Part shown: in pieces, positions 44,029 to 57,341 of the stretch
Layout of the letters: every line of letters begins with the position of its first letter
Position numbering within the stretch: the stretch's first letter is position 1
DNA from: Pestalotiopsis fici W106-1
Taxonomy: Eukaryota > Ascomycota > Sordariomycetes > Amphisphaeriales > Sporocadaceae
DNA: 64,000 bases
Reading direction: 5' to 3'
Assembly (NCBI RefSeq): GCF_000516985.1
Contig: NW_006917103.1
Span: forward strand, 62,001 to 126,000
Notes under the pieces: generated by a model
Seen by the model: only the letters and a program-made list of their open reading frames with translations
Told to the model about the DNA's origin: nothing
Databases searched by the model: none
Program-made: the position numbers and the translations under genes

Positions 44029-45460
44029 TCATCTCCGCCGTCTAAATCTACTACCAAATCCAGGTCCACCCTTGGCACCATTGTTGCGCAGCTTGAGCCG
44101 TTTAAAGTTGGCATGCGCCATGGCATTGACCTTTTTTGCAGCCTTTTTGATTGGATTTTCCTTCTCCATTTTTGTGGCTTCCTTTAGTATTTTTGGCTTC
44201 TTCGGTTGTTTGTCTTCCCCGTCATAATCTGAGCCAAGAAACTCGGGTTCTGATTCGAGATCTAGAGGCCATTCCTGGTCGCCAATCACCCGTGCAGAGT
44301 CGAATTGTGTCTCGGGAACCACTTCTGCACCCTCCTCAATATCAGAATCAGGCTCATTGAGTGGTTGCTGTGGTCTCTTTGCACGAGATGGCTTCATGTT
44401 GACCTTTTTTGTTGTCCGCTTTTGTCCCTTCTTCTTGTATATCCTCAAAGGCAAGCCATCGCGACCCAACTCGGGCTCTGCTTCACTGTCGAGCTCAGCC
44501 TCGTCGTCAAATCCGTCAAGAAGTTGACGATTCTGGCTGTCGGGCTCTAGGATCTTTGGCAGTTCCTTGGCCTTTGATGACTCTTCCCTGGCCTCATTTT
44601 CCATCTCGTGCATGGCCTCTAGTTCTTCGTCTAGCTTTTCCTCTTCCAATTTCCTCAAACTGGCTACAACGCTGCTGAGACCGCGTCCCAGGGGCTTTCG
44701 AGGAAGCCTAATGGGTTGTGGAGAAGTGTACTTGCCATTCTCGTCCAGTGGCGGCATGGGGGCTCTTTTCAAGAAAGCTGGAGTTGCAAACAAAAGATTG
44801 CTGGGAGACTTGAAATCTTGTACATTATTGTCTCGATTCTTGAGAGGCGTCGCAAAACTTGCACGTTTGCTTGATGAACGAGGCGTCGTCCCTAGCTTGG
44901 TTGCGCTCTTAGACTCGAGCTCGGCGTGTTTACGCTTACTAGGCGTTGCCTGTAGCTGCGCATGCGGAGCAGCAACATTATTCGATCGTGGTGCCGAGGG
45001 TGTCTCATCCACTAGATCAAACAGACCAAGAATCTTTCCATCTCTTTGTGGAGTTGGTCCTATGGAAGTCGGGGCGGCTGGGCTAAAGAGTCTCCGGATA
45101 GATGGTGTCTCCATACCATCGAGGAGATCGACATTTGGTTTGGGCTTTGAGGGTGTCGTGGCAGGTCTCGTTCGCTTGGGAGTCTGCGTCAACGTGCTCT
45201 TCTTCTTGGGCGGTTGAGTCTTGCCATCGAGTATGTCGCGAACTTGATTATATTTCTTGTACTTTTGGGCTACATTGTGTTAGTAGACTCTGGCGAGATT
45301 GTCACCAAAAATACCCACCTATTATCGGGTTCGCCTTGATATCGCTGCGATCTGGTTTCTTGCCATCATTCTTCTTTGCCCAATCTCCTTCAAACTGCTT
45401 CAATGCAACTCGGAGCTCCTGCGCTCGCGCCTCGTATTGCCGTCTTTCGGTGTCGTCCAT
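44029..45460 (-). CDS. SLD2: DNA replication regulator Sld2/Drc1
   Basis: Two exons (45460-45319 and 45269-44029, intron GTGGGT..GTAG) give 460 residues. The N-terminus carries the conserved helix of the family (LRVALKQFEGDWAKKNDGKK, then DIKANPIIAQKYKKYNQVRD). The centre is rich in SP/TP sites (TPSKP, ETPSIRRLFSP, ATPSKRK), the sort of cluster phosphorylated by cyclin-dependent kinase. LGRGLSSVVASLRKLEEEKLDEELEAM follows and the end is basic (GSRFRRRR). In yeast, CDK-phosphorylated Sld2 binds Dpb11 and starts CMG helicase assembly at origins. It acts in the nucleus. The length is equal to the yeast protein (about 450). Confidence 0.9.
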
Positions 45461-46147
45461 GTCAAAGTTTTATGCGGGGTTGTCAAAGTAAATACGGAAA
45501 AAAGACTTGACATTTACAAAACCCCCAAACGCCCGATTGTAAACAAGCAGTATGCTGAGCGAGCTTAAGAGATTGAACAAATCCCATGTGCAAGAAACGT
45601 GGAATTGGCAAACTGCGCGAGGAATGCACAAGTCCCCATCACACGCGAACCATGGGGTCTCGAATAGTGCAAGGGACCGCGTTTGTAGCTGCAATTAATG
45701 GAGCGCGACGCGACGCGCATCGACCAGACGTTAGAATGTCGAGGTGGGGCAATATGTTACGTAATCCACCGACCCCGCTAGAGCCCAAGGTCCCGAGACT
45801 GAGGATCGGGCCTTTCGGGACGGAATTAGTGCATCCTGCCTGCCTCGGATCTGTCAACCTTGACAGTCGCGGACTTGTTCATCGACTCATTTGAAATTCA
45901 TGATACCTTGGCTGCAATTACAAGATTCGATACAAGTTCTTGCTTTTAGTTCTCGATAACCATCAACGAAACACAATCCCTGTTGCGTTTGCGTCGGGAT
46001 CGATTCACGTCATTGCTTTTAATTCTTGTTTTTGAATTTTTCAAGCCGCGCCTGGTAGCCAGTGACGCCCACCGGGCAGGACTGGGCAGTTCTAATCGTA
46101 GGATACGAGGTACACCTTTTCCATATCGATTCTGGACTACACGGCAC
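45461..46147. promoter_or_regulatory. Shared upstream region of SLD2-like and TOPORS-like genes
   Basis: The two genes diverge from this stretch of about 0.7 kb. No TATA box is obvious. The plus-strand frame stays open from 45983, but the leader part reads as non-conserved, so I treat it as untranslated. Confidence 0.5.
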
Positions 46148-47164
46148 ATGGAACCTGATGACGACGGAGCAGATGTCCAGGTCAGGGTGCTTCAACATAC
46201 GCTGCAAGAAGTAGCCTTTGGAAGCGCATCCAATGGAAACGACCAAGTTGATTGTTGCGTCATCTGTTTAGATGCTATAACAGAAGCCTGCGAGGCTCGC
46301 CCATGTCAGCATGGCAACTTTGATTTTGTTTGCCTGATCAACTGGCTTGAGCAACAGCCCAAATGCCCATTATGTAAATCTGCGGTCACGGAAGTTCGCT
46401 ACAAATTTGAGGAGCCAGACCGGGGTAGGTGGAGGACATATAAAATCTGTGCGACCGCCAGTTCAGATTCTACGGCGGCAAGTCGCGGCACATTACTGCC
46501 GCCGAGGAGGAGCTGGCCCTCTCGCAGACAACAGCGAGAGGCACATACTTTTACTCAAGACGAGGCAATCATACGCCGCCGGCAAATTTATCGTCATGGA
46601 CTGTACTCGATGCATGTTGGGACAAACCGAAACACCAGATATCGAGAGCTCACACCTCAGCTCTTTGAACAAGATCCAGATCTTGTGTCGCGGACACGAA
46701 TGTGGTTGAGGCGGGAGCTCAAGGTTTTTGAATTCCTACACACCCCGACTGACGCTCAGGACAGCGATGACATCATGACCCAGAGGCGCGCGAACAATGC
46801 TGAATTCCTGCTCGAGTACATTATAGCCATCTTGAAAACCGTCGACATGCAAGGCAGCCAAGGCCAGGCGGAAGACATGTTGCAGGAGTTCTTGGGCCGG
46901 GAACACACTCGACTATTGCTGCACGAGCTAAAAAGCTTTCTCAGAAGCCCATCCATATCCTTGCAGGCATGGGATCGGACTGTTCAATACCCAAGTGTCT
47001 CCTCTATAAAGCGGCGCAGTAATTCTCCTGGAACAAGAACCCGATCCGACTTGGATTCCTGGTCGTCAGAGGTCCGTGGTGGAGACTTTTATCGACCCAG
47101 GTACTCGGGGACGGATCGGCATGTAGGGTCTGCGCGGGGCCCGAGACCAGGTCCGGTTCATTAG
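46148..47164 (+). CDS. TOPORS-like RING-type E3 ligase
   Basis: A single exon. The frame is open from 45983 but I start at MEPDDDGAD (46148), giving 338 residues, because the RING follows shortly. The RING (about 37-77) has CVICLD, CQHGNFDFVCLINWL and CPLCK in C3HC4 order. A second conserved block follows: RRRQIYRHGLYSMHVG, RELTPQLFEQDP, RMWLRRELKVFEFL, then FLLEYIIAILKTVDMQG and FLGREHTRLLLHELKSFLRSP. This block is the one after the RING in TOPORS, a nuclear ubiquitin and SUMO ligase that binds topoisomerase I. Ubiquitin-ligase activity is likely; the substrate is unknown. The C-terminus is basic and probably disordered. Confidence 0.85.
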   Translation: MEPDDDGADVQVRVLQHTLQEVAFGSASNGNDQVDCCVICLDAITEACEARPCQHGNFDFVCLINWLEQQPKCPLCKSAVTEVRYKFEEPDRGRWRTYKICATASSDSTAASRGTLLPPRRSWPSRRQQREAHTFTQDEAIIRRRQIYRHGLYSMHVGTNRNTRYRELTPQLFEQDPDLVSRTRMWLRRELKVFEFLHTPTDAQDSDDIMTQRRANNAEFLLEYIIAILKTVDMQGSQGQAEDMLQEFLGREHTRLLLHELKSFLRSPSISLQAWDRTVQYPSVSSIKRRSNSPGTRTRSDLDSWSSEVRGGDFYRPRYSGTDRHVGSARGPRPGPVH

Positions 47165-47600
47165 CTGGATGCTTTTCACAGCCTGATTACTCACTATTCT
47201 GATTTCTTGTCCAAGCAGATATGCATCCTAGATTTGCCTTGTGAAATGTCGAGTCTTGTATTGTTGAATCCCCCTACTGGCTCGATCCTGAATGGGCAGA
47301 CGGCATATATTCAAAATACTACGACGGCAGCTCTCTTAAAATGCAAATATACATGTTTAATAAACGCGACAGTCACCAGGAAATCATGCCCTGGATATAC
47401 AAGTACCTCCGCTAAACTAGCTCAATGGCGAGATTTGAGAGAATATGTATGTTGTCATTCTATGAAATCTATAAATTGGTGTGAATCGTGACATCTTTAT
47501 CATAACTGACTGGACTAGACTTTTGGCTACATGAATACGTTACAATTACATACTATGGATCAGACGGTTCCCATCGGATTACGTGGCAGCAGGGTAATCC
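47165..47600. other. Intergenic, convergent 3' flanks
   Basis: The TOPORS-like gene and the P450 gene end towards each other here. No feature recognised. Confidence 0.45.
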
Positions 47601-49503
47601 TCATGTCGAGCGTCTCTTTGAAATGTATACCGGCCAATGTTTAGGAACGCAAATAAAGTAGGCCATCCATTCCCATTCTTTGCCTGGTTGTACTTGTTTG
47701 AACTCGTAATCTCTCATCATGGTAGCCTGCATCACATATCAGTATACGCTTGAGCAAGCAGACATGATCCACTTACACCGATCTTGGAGAGTTGGATGCG
47801 AGCGATATGCTGTCCAGGGCAAGACGCCCATCCCAAGCCCCACTATGATATCTCGTCAATGCATTATTCTGTCTTCTTCCATGTGACACTTACAGGACAG
47901 AAATGCTTTTCAAGCAACGCGGCATCTGGTTCAAACCAGCGATCGGGGTTGAATTCATCAGCATCTGGGCCCCAAATCTCTTTGTCCCTCATTAAAACAT
48001 ATGGATTGACCGACAACACTGTGCCTTCTGGAAAGAAAACACCACCAATCTTCACACCGCCCTTGGGTGCAACACGAGGTAAGCCCACTGCCAAGGTCAG
48101 CATATTACTATTGATTACTCGAGATTGACCTACTGGGAACAGGAGCAAAAATTCGCAACGCTTCCTTGATCGCAGCTTGCAAATAGGGCAGTCTTTGTGC
48201 ATCATCGTGGCTGACGACTGGATCCATACAATACCCTTGCTTGACGGCCTCACCCACTTCGTCCTGGAGACGTTTCCAGACCCTGGGCTCACGTATGACA
48301 TGATAGATTAAACTCCTAAAAACCAATTAGCTCCATGGAATCTTGATTGTCAAAAAACATACTGAAGACTACATGAAAGTGTGTCTGATCCGGCACCCAG
48401 GTTGCTCATGGCGGCAGCAAACAATCGACCTTCATCCCAGACAAGATTGACATCACCGGCTTTACCCAAAGCCCGGTACCAGTGGGCACATATATCAAAG
48501 CGAGCATCGGGGTTCTTCTTGCGCTCCTCGAGGGCGCTCTTGGTGATGGCGCCGAGGTGGCCAATGGGCAACAGCTCCATCCATGTTGTTAGTGGATTGC
48601 AAAAGACATAACTGATCCATCGAAAGAACCCAAAGACGGTCAAGAAAAGCTCAATGGCCTCATTGTTTGCAATGGCACCTCCAATATCCTCGCCCTTTTC
48701 AATAAATCCAAAAGTCTTGGAAAATGTAATTTCCCCCGTGATATCGTACGCCGCATACGAAAAAAAGTCCCCAAGCTCCATCGACTTTTGGTTTTCTGCT
48801 GCGTGATCAAACCAACCAAAGAGCCCTCGAAGGACTTCATCTATTTGAGATTCGGAGCGTAGGACATTGTGCTGAAGAAAGCCCTGTGACAGATATTTGG
48901 CACTATGGATCTTTTCCTTGGCATTGACGACAGACAAGGGTCCGGGAAATCGGTAGTCTGGAAAAGCGAAAACCTTGTACCATTCGCCCTGTCGATCACT
49001 GATCAGAACAATTACCGCACAGACGCAATGTTCATGGATAGGAGAGTCTGGGCTTGTCTAGAGGTAATGGACTGACCTTTTGGAGTGGGGCCATGAAAAG
49101 TGCCCGGGTAGCTTCTGAATGGCATACACTGACTTCATTGTGAGCAATCCTCACAAAAGGTCCTGGATGATATTAGTATGGTAAACTTGCAACATGCGGG
49201 CTCCTCACCATGTTTCCCATGTTGTTTAGCCAGCGCGAGCTGCTGATCGCCCTTGAAAATGTGATACAGATGCCAAAGGCGAGAAAAGGATGCCAGAAAA
49301 GGGCCAGGAATGGAGCTGGCGGCACAAAAGTATCGTCGTCGTAACGCTACGAGTAGCAATACGGTACTCTGTAAAAGTAAAACCTGTACAAAAATAGATC
49401 CTCTGGTCCGTGTATTCAAGTCTGCCAAGTTGAAGTGAACGTCACTCAAAGCTTGACAGCTCAGAACCGAGCATAGTCGCGAGGTAGTGTTTGTGGTTGC
49501 CAT
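47601..49503 (-). CDS. Cytochrome P450 monooxygenase
   Basis: Seven exons (49503-49209, 49162-49077, 48988-48363, 48315-48134, 48087-47894, 47842-47777, 47726-47601) join in phase to 524 residues. Landmarks are an N-terminal membrane helix (VLLLQSTVLLLVAL), the IPGPFLASFSRLW hinge, GPFVRIAHNEVSV, the I-helix AGSDT (about 324-328), ExxR as EALR (about 386), the PERF-like NPDRWFEPD, and the haem loop WGLGWASCPG with Cys near 469. The layout fits fungal ER-bound P450s of the pisatin-demethylase/benzoate-hydroxylase type that oxidise small lipophilic compounds. The haem loop departs from F-G-x-G-x-R by Trp for Phe and Ala for Arg. A TATATA box lies about 60 bases upstream (49563-49568). The substrate is unknown, and no partner pathway gene lies adjacent. 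Confidence 0.9.
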
Positions 49504-50430
49504 GTTTGTAGTATCTGAAAAGCTCAGACTCCAACGGGGAACGAATAGTGGTAGGGTGAGACTATATATCAGACACGGACAGAACTGATCCGCACTAGAT
49601 GATCAATGGATCTAGGAGAGGAATCCACAAAGCAAAAAGGTTATCGGTTTGATGGGGCAACTCTGATATATAGAGACATGAGCGTGGTTAGTCTTGACCT
49701 GTCATTGGTGCGAATCGTCCGCGCACTATTCTTTGCTTTTGCAACGTCTCGGGGCTGTCCGTCATTCCTTTTCTCCAATTTGAATGACAGCTCAAACATT
49801 GAGGCCTCGAACCTTTTCATATTAATTGTGTCTACTCAACAGCAGATCAAAACTCGACGCCTCGCTATGCAGATGCAACCACCCCTGTCTGATTAGATCA
49901 TGGCCCACCAGCCCGGACACGGGAATCCCCTTTTGATCCCGGCCATCATTCATACCCCTTGCACGGCAGCCTAGACTCTGGACGCTCATGCTTGCTTCTT
50001 GTCTCCGGCCCCACACCTCCGCTCGCCGTTTGGGGTCTATTGGCAGAATCAAAATGACCCGGCCGGCGCAAAGAAAAAGAAAAACCCCCTCGGTTAATAT
50101 ATCCTGTATCAAAAGATATCATTTACATGTTCGAGGTCTGAATGATCCATCATTTCTGCCAGTGGGTATCGTGTGCTTGGACTCGGCCAGCTGATGCGCC
50201 ACCTCATCCTGCGGTCGATTATCTAGATCCTCCATGACTTGGCAGAAAACGTCTCATTGATTGGTACGCTCGCACTTTTCCATGGATTTGTGGCTCCAAC
50301 ACGGCTTGAAATAGGATGCAACCCTATTGTCCCAAGAGACGCAGCCATGCCAACTCCTGCATGACCGACGTTTGTGACTGGTTGATTACAAGGGGACAAT
50401 GCGATCGAGAGCCTTGTCCAAAAGACCCCT
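49504..50430. other. Intergenic between P450 and AMSH-like genes
   Basis: It holds the P450 promoter (minus-strand TATATA at 49563-49568) and the downstream flank of the AMSH-like gene. The frames here are short and unsupported. Confidence 0.45.
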
Positions 50431-52176
50431 CTAGTAATCCTTTCCGGGCCGGAGGTCGCGTATTTGATATTCGAGATTGTCGTGCTCGAGGACATGGCCG
50501 CCGGAGCTCGTTCCGGCACTTGTATACAGATTATCCACGCTGTGGGGGTGAAATGTACTGGTTAGAGTACAGTCGAGCACATGGCCCAGTCCAGGTGGGT
50601 TTGTCAGGCGGAAAATGCCATACCTAAATGAGTTATTATAACATGCAAGAATGCTACATGACTTGTAGACTTACGAGGGATTGTCGGTTGGAGCACAGAC
50701 AATGGCAATACTTTCTGGCAACATTACTTGATAACCCGATTGTGTGTGAAGATCTCTGCTACTCATGAAACAGGTCTGAGTCGGGTGCGTATGGATCCAA
50801 CCGAGCTGTATGAGGTCCTCTTTATCACAAAAGTCGAACAAGGCTCCCTCGTTTTCCGTCTCGCACGTATCAGACGTACATCGCTGCTCTGGAATGACTA
50901 GGCATCTGACGAAAAGCGCATTGTTGACGGCGGTACCGCACAAGACGCCACACATTTCCAGCCCTTTTTGCGTATTGTGTGCGGCTAGGCGCAGAAAATC
51001 CAGGCGCATCTTGGATGGTAATATGACGCAGCGCATTGGTTCCCCATTTTCCAAATATGCAGCAGGTTTAAAGGTCAGATGCTCTCGGTTAGATGTCTTT
51101 TTTGGTGGCTCCACATCAAGCTCCTTGGGCGGCCGCACGGGAGCAGCCGATTGATGCACTTGAGGTATCGTTTGAGGGCTCATGGGTGGCCAGAGAGGCT
51201 CCTTGGAGGGAAGTTCTGGTATCGGTTGCTGCGGTGGTGCAATCTCGAAATGGGCTGGAATCCCTGCTTTGGGCGGCCTGGGCGGCTGCTGTAATGATTC
51301 GATATCAGGTCTTGATAGACCTTGATATTGGACCGGTGTCGATCTCGTGATTGATGGGTAAGAAAGGCCTGGCTCGACAATGCCCAGGGGCCTGTATGTG
51401 GATAGCTCATCTCTCTCTCTCTCCGCCTGGCCCATCCTTGTGACGTATTCGTGGATATGCTGATTGTCAGGGCCATCTTGCAGGCCATGAATCGACTGAG
51501 TCTTTTGCCTAAATATTTCTTCACTCTCTGCTTGTGTTTTTGCCAGTTCGTCTGTCCATGCATTCCAGAAACCAGCCGTACGTCTGCTTTGCTCCTCTTC
51601 TGTCGACAGTCCGTTGAGTCGCGAGGCTCTTCTGTCTGCATCGCGTCTATTGAATTCCTTCTTGGCAAGGTCTACAGCTAGATCCAGGTGTTCGCCAGCA
51701 TCAAGCACCTTTGCTTTGGAAGATAGTGTAGGGTCTCGAGCGGCATGCTTTTCGTATGTTGTCTGCGTGGCTTGCGCATCAGCATCAGCCTGGTTCTGGA
51801 TTTGCGGGCCATTCCTCCTCGCCTCATTAGCTAACCACTCGTCGTACTCGCGATTGATAATGGGCCGGATCATTTCCAGGTTCTTGAAAATATCTTCCAG
51901 ACCACTCCTAGCTTGTTTCATGAGTCTCTTTCCTTCGGGTGTCTTGGCCTGTGGATGTTTGGGTAGGTAGGTCATGAGCAAGTCGGACAGTCGGAGGTAC
52001 AGCATGAATGCCTTGTGAAAGTTCCCATCCTGAAGGTAGCTCCTGGCTTCTCTGTCCAGAGTCTTGGCGGTGCGCAGCCACTGTTCAAGTGTCAGGGCGG
52101 TCGTAAACTGGAAATCGGCGGCTTGACGGGATATCTCCTTTGCACTCATGGGTCGGCGGGGGTTGTCGGCAATCAT
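50431..52176 (-). CDS. AMSH/Sst2-type JAMM deubiquitinase
   Basis: Two exons (52176-50675 and 50623-50431, intron GTAAGT..TTAG) give 564 residues. The N-terminus (MSAKEISRQAADFQFTTALT, then LRTAKTLDREARSYLQDGNF) is the USP8-dimer/MIT-like helical domain found in AMSH proteins. A coiled region and a Pro-rich linker follow. The C-terminal MPN domain has MCGVLCGTAVNNALFV and the JAMM zinc motif HTHPTQTCFMSSRDLH (about 461-476). These enzymes cut K63-linked ubiquitin chains from cargo at endosomes, next to ESCRT. The two cysteines after the JAMM motif and the EDLIQLGWIHTHP insertion fit AMSH and not BRCC36. The start is uncertain: ATGs at 52290, 52176 and 52149 are all in frame. Confidence 0.9.
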
Positions 52177-53086
52177 GTTGGCGGCGACTCTTGTCTTGGG
52201 CAGACTTACCCTAGCAAGCTGCCCATTCAAGAATATCATGTGGTGTTTTCTTTGATGCGGACTCGATCTCGAACAAGGTTGTTTGCGCAAACGTGCTAGC
52301 TGTCGACGGTCGTCTATCAGAGGACTATGGCTGTAATCGCTTCAGACATGAGCTGGTGTGACAAAATTGACCAAGGATGGGTAAATGGCTGCAAATTGTT
52401 GCTCTCAAGATGAATGTCGGGCCGTAGTCTTGACAGCACAACAACCGACTCAGTAAATGTACCCAGCAAGCGCATTGGAACATATGTTGGGCTTACGGTT
52501 AGGCCAAGGCAACCGCATCCGTGGTTAAGAAATGATCCGATGGCAGTGTCCCAGGGTCCAGGCACCCCGCTAGCCCCGCCATCCGCCCCAACGTCATAGT
52601 AAGCCATCCTTGCAAATAAATTCCCAAAGTCTAGACAAGACTGTAGAAAAGCATTGATTACCTCGTGTTACGTGAGTGAGTCTTGTTGTATCTAATGCTG
52701 ACGACCATGAATCTCGAGATGGATACGGCCAAGGGCGCGGTCAGACTCGTCTTGGAACTTGGCAATATCACATGGCAACACAAAAGGTCAATAAGAGCTG
52801 TTCATCGAGAGGATAAAACATTACATGCACAAGGTACGCAAGCCACAGCAATACATGTGGCACATCACTTCTCAGACAACATACGGCCTTGTTGGCGTTG
52901 GTGATCCTCGGGTCTTTCAACTCCTTGGTTGCGAGCCAAGGTACCTGCCCAGATTAGAAACCTATCTAAAAGGGTAAGAGATTACATGTTTGACATGTCA
53001 ACAAGGACTCTTTTCATTTCGTGCCTGGCATCTTTGTGGAATTATTTACGTGGCTCCTTCTCCCAGCAAAAACAGGATACTTGCGC
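52177..53086. other. Intergenic, upstream of AMSH-like gene
   Basis: It holds the AMSH-like leader and promoter, and the 3' flank of the prefoldin gene. Short frames only. Nothing recognised. Confidence 0.4.
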
Positions 53087-53647
53087 TTAACTCTGTGCAG
53101 CGACCTGAGAAGGACCAGCTGCCTGAGCCGTCGACTGAGTCTGAATGATTTCCGTCTTCTTCTTCTCAATCTTGTCTTGGATATCCTTGATCTGCTTTTC
53201 CGTCCTCTCACTACATCAAATCAGTCTCGGAGTGGCCAGTACTGCTGTAGTCTCGATGAAGCTTACATTTCTTTGCCAATGAATTCTATGCGTCCCTTGA
53301 CTGTGCTCTCGGCCTCAACCTTGTCCTGCTTCAGCAAGACTGGGCCGACGAGCTTGTAAATATTCTCCTCATCCTTGAGATTCTCAAATTCCTGTTTGAT
53401 GGAGATGAGTATTCCAATATCGAGTCAAATGGCTAGAGGGCAGTCACCTTTTGAACACCGAGGTTCTCAGTCTTTTGCGCTTGTAGCTTCTGCCTCGAGG
53501 CAACGACTGTCTGAAGTTCTATCACAACGAATAAGTATCAGCTTCTCCCAGAACATGCTGCTCAGGTAGGCTAGCAAATGTTTTACCTTGTTGCAGCTTC
53601 TGGTAGTCCTCAGAAAGAGCCTGCAGCTTTGCTTGGGCTTCGGCCAT
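53087..53647 (-). CDS. Prefoldin subunit 6
   Basis: Four exons (53647-53587, 53518-53448, 53391-53267, 53210-53087) join in phase to 126 residues, the normal size of this beta-type subunit. Two coiled-coil helices flank the short hairpin: KLQALSEDYQKLQQELQTVV, then NIYKLVGPVLLKQDKVEAES (the family signature), then KGRIEFIGKEIERTEKQIKD. Prefoldin is the cytosolic hexamer that hands nascent actin and tubulin to the CCT chaperonin. The exons are so small that no single frame shows the gene. The intron ends are GTAAAA..TAG, GTGACT..CAG and GTAAGC..TAG. The gene diverges from VPS4. Confidence 0.93.
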
Positions 53648-55556
<1,909 letters not shown>

Positions 55557-56407
55557 CACGTTGGAGAAAATCTTTTACTGCGGGAATACCAGGAAAGTAA
55601 GAGGGACAGACTGGTCCCGACGTGGCATGAGAATGGCGTTGGAGGCGTTGCAAACATCCTTTACCACCTTGTTCGAGTTGGCTAGGATTTTCAAGAGATG
55701 TCGTATACATTTGAAAAGAGGCTTGATCACCGTGTGCCTTGAAACAATCCTTGGTCTCTCTATACGTTGACAGTAAGCATGACTCTCAAGAAAATGTCTA
55801 TTATGGCCCCGAGTACAAAGTGCAAAGCTCGCGGACCATCCCAAAAAAAAAAAAAAAAAAAAGGCAGCAGAGATGCACTCGAGGCCGTCCTACAAGTCTT
55901 GTCCAGAGCCGCAGAGCCAGTATTTGCGCAAGTCAAATCCAACAAGGATACATTTCCCAAAGCAGCCTGCCAGTTCATCCTTGTCCTGTTTTGGCCGCTC
56001 AAGAATGTGTTTGTTACACAAAAGAGGAATAAGCATGGACGAGACTATATAGCCATGGAAGTGGTGCAACCCAAGTTTGCATTTGCGCCGGCACGAGACT
56101 AGCGAAAATAAAATATTTTACTTTAATGATTTATATTATCTGTAGTTTATCCTGATTGGACTCGTGTCCGGCAAGTTCAAAGGGCAACAACCCACGTGGT
56201 AGCCGCTGGAAATTTCACTTCGCAAGTCATCTGGTGCAGTCATTTGGTTTACAAGGAGTGTGTATTCATCGTTGTAGAAATTCCGGACTTTCCAAACGAC
56301 TATAAAGCTGCAGCAAAATTTCCTAAAAGTGCAAGCACATATTAAATCCCTATTCCAGTCTCATAATACGTAAATCATGAAAGAAAATGACTAGTGTCTC
56401 GGCAAGT
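55557..56407. other. Intergenic with an A-tract
   Basis: The 3' flanks of VPS4 and of the second secreted-protein gene meet here. A run of about 20 A lies at 55843-55862. No gene supported. Confidence 0.45.
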
Positions 56408-57210
56408 CTATACTGCCGTAACCGTGTAGTTAAAGTTATCAATCAAGGTTGCGCCCAGAATTCCGACCGAGTAAGACGTGAGAATCACAACGTGATCAAG
56501 GGGAGCTTTGAATTGAGCATTGAGTTGAGCCTTGATCATATTTGCAGTGACGGCAACGGCTGGTCTGTAGATGAATGATTGGTATGCAATGACCTTGCTG
56601 GACTTGTCGTAGCCAGCAATGGCAAGTCTGCAGTCGGTAGGCGCCGCGACAAGAGTCAGAGCAGTTCCGGCGTTGCAGCCAAAGTAAAAGGAGTCAATGC
56701 TAAAGGAGGCAGTCTTGGAGCCCGAGTATTGAGTTTTAATGGTGGGAACGTTGCTCAGTACATTGGTGATTGCACCATATACCGCCACGTTTGGCTTGGA
56801 GTAAGCATTGACACCAAACAGGTTGTTTGTGCCAACCTTGACAACATCTAAAGAGCAAGAAGTAAGTATTTGCAATCCAATGGCAAATGGATGAATCGTG
56901 ACGCACTAATCCCCGACCACTGCAATGCACCATAGTTGCCAATTGCCCTGGTAAGAGTGTTTCCACCAGCGACAAGAGTGTCAAAGGTTGCAACGGCATT
57001 GATGGTTTTGCCGGCTCTGGCTTCAAGATCACGATCCTCTAGTGCAAAGTCCTCGGGCTCCCGTGCCTGGAGCTGATTCAATTCGAATTCGCGCGCGACC
57101 AAAGGCATGGGCTCAGCCAGATCGCGAGGGTCAATGTCGGGCAGGGGACCGGCAATGGACACAGCTACTGACGAGGCCAAGAGGGCCAATGATGCAATGG
57201 ACTTGAACAT
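56408..57210 (-). CDS. Small secreted protein, family member B
   Basis: Two exons (57210-56907 and 56847-56408, intron GTGCGT..TTAG) give 247 residues. The signal peptide is MFKSIASLALLASSVAVSIA. Next comes an acidic propeptide-like stretch with dipeptide LxAREF/LQAREPE patterns (about 22-65). The mature domain has GNYGALQWSG, YSKPNVAVYG, SFSIDSFYFGC, CRLAIAGY and a final strand IDNFNYTV. This is the same series as in the gene at 22329-22955, and the intron sits at the same place and phase. Family member B carries the extra pro-region that A lacks. Extracellular, function unknown. A TATATAAG box (minus strand, 57334-57341) precedes it. Confidence 0.85.
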
Positions 57211-57333
57211 TTTTAAAAGGGGATTTTGGATTGTTATAGTGATCAAGATGGTGTCAGGCCAGTTATGCAAAAGACTTGAGTGTGTGTGCTGAGGATTTCT
57301 TGTGTTATTCTTACAAACACTGGGAGAGGACGT

Positions 57334-57341
57334 CTTATATA
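57334..57341 (-). promoter_or_regulatory. TATA box of secreted-protein gene B
   Basis: TATATAAG on the minus strand, about 125 bases upstream of the ATG, a distance like that in its paralogue at 22.9 kb. Confidence 0.55.

Noticed and set aside
44567..45217. A 216-codon plus-strand frame
   Set aside because: Antisense to the SLD2-like gene, whose N-terminal exon and motifs are clear.
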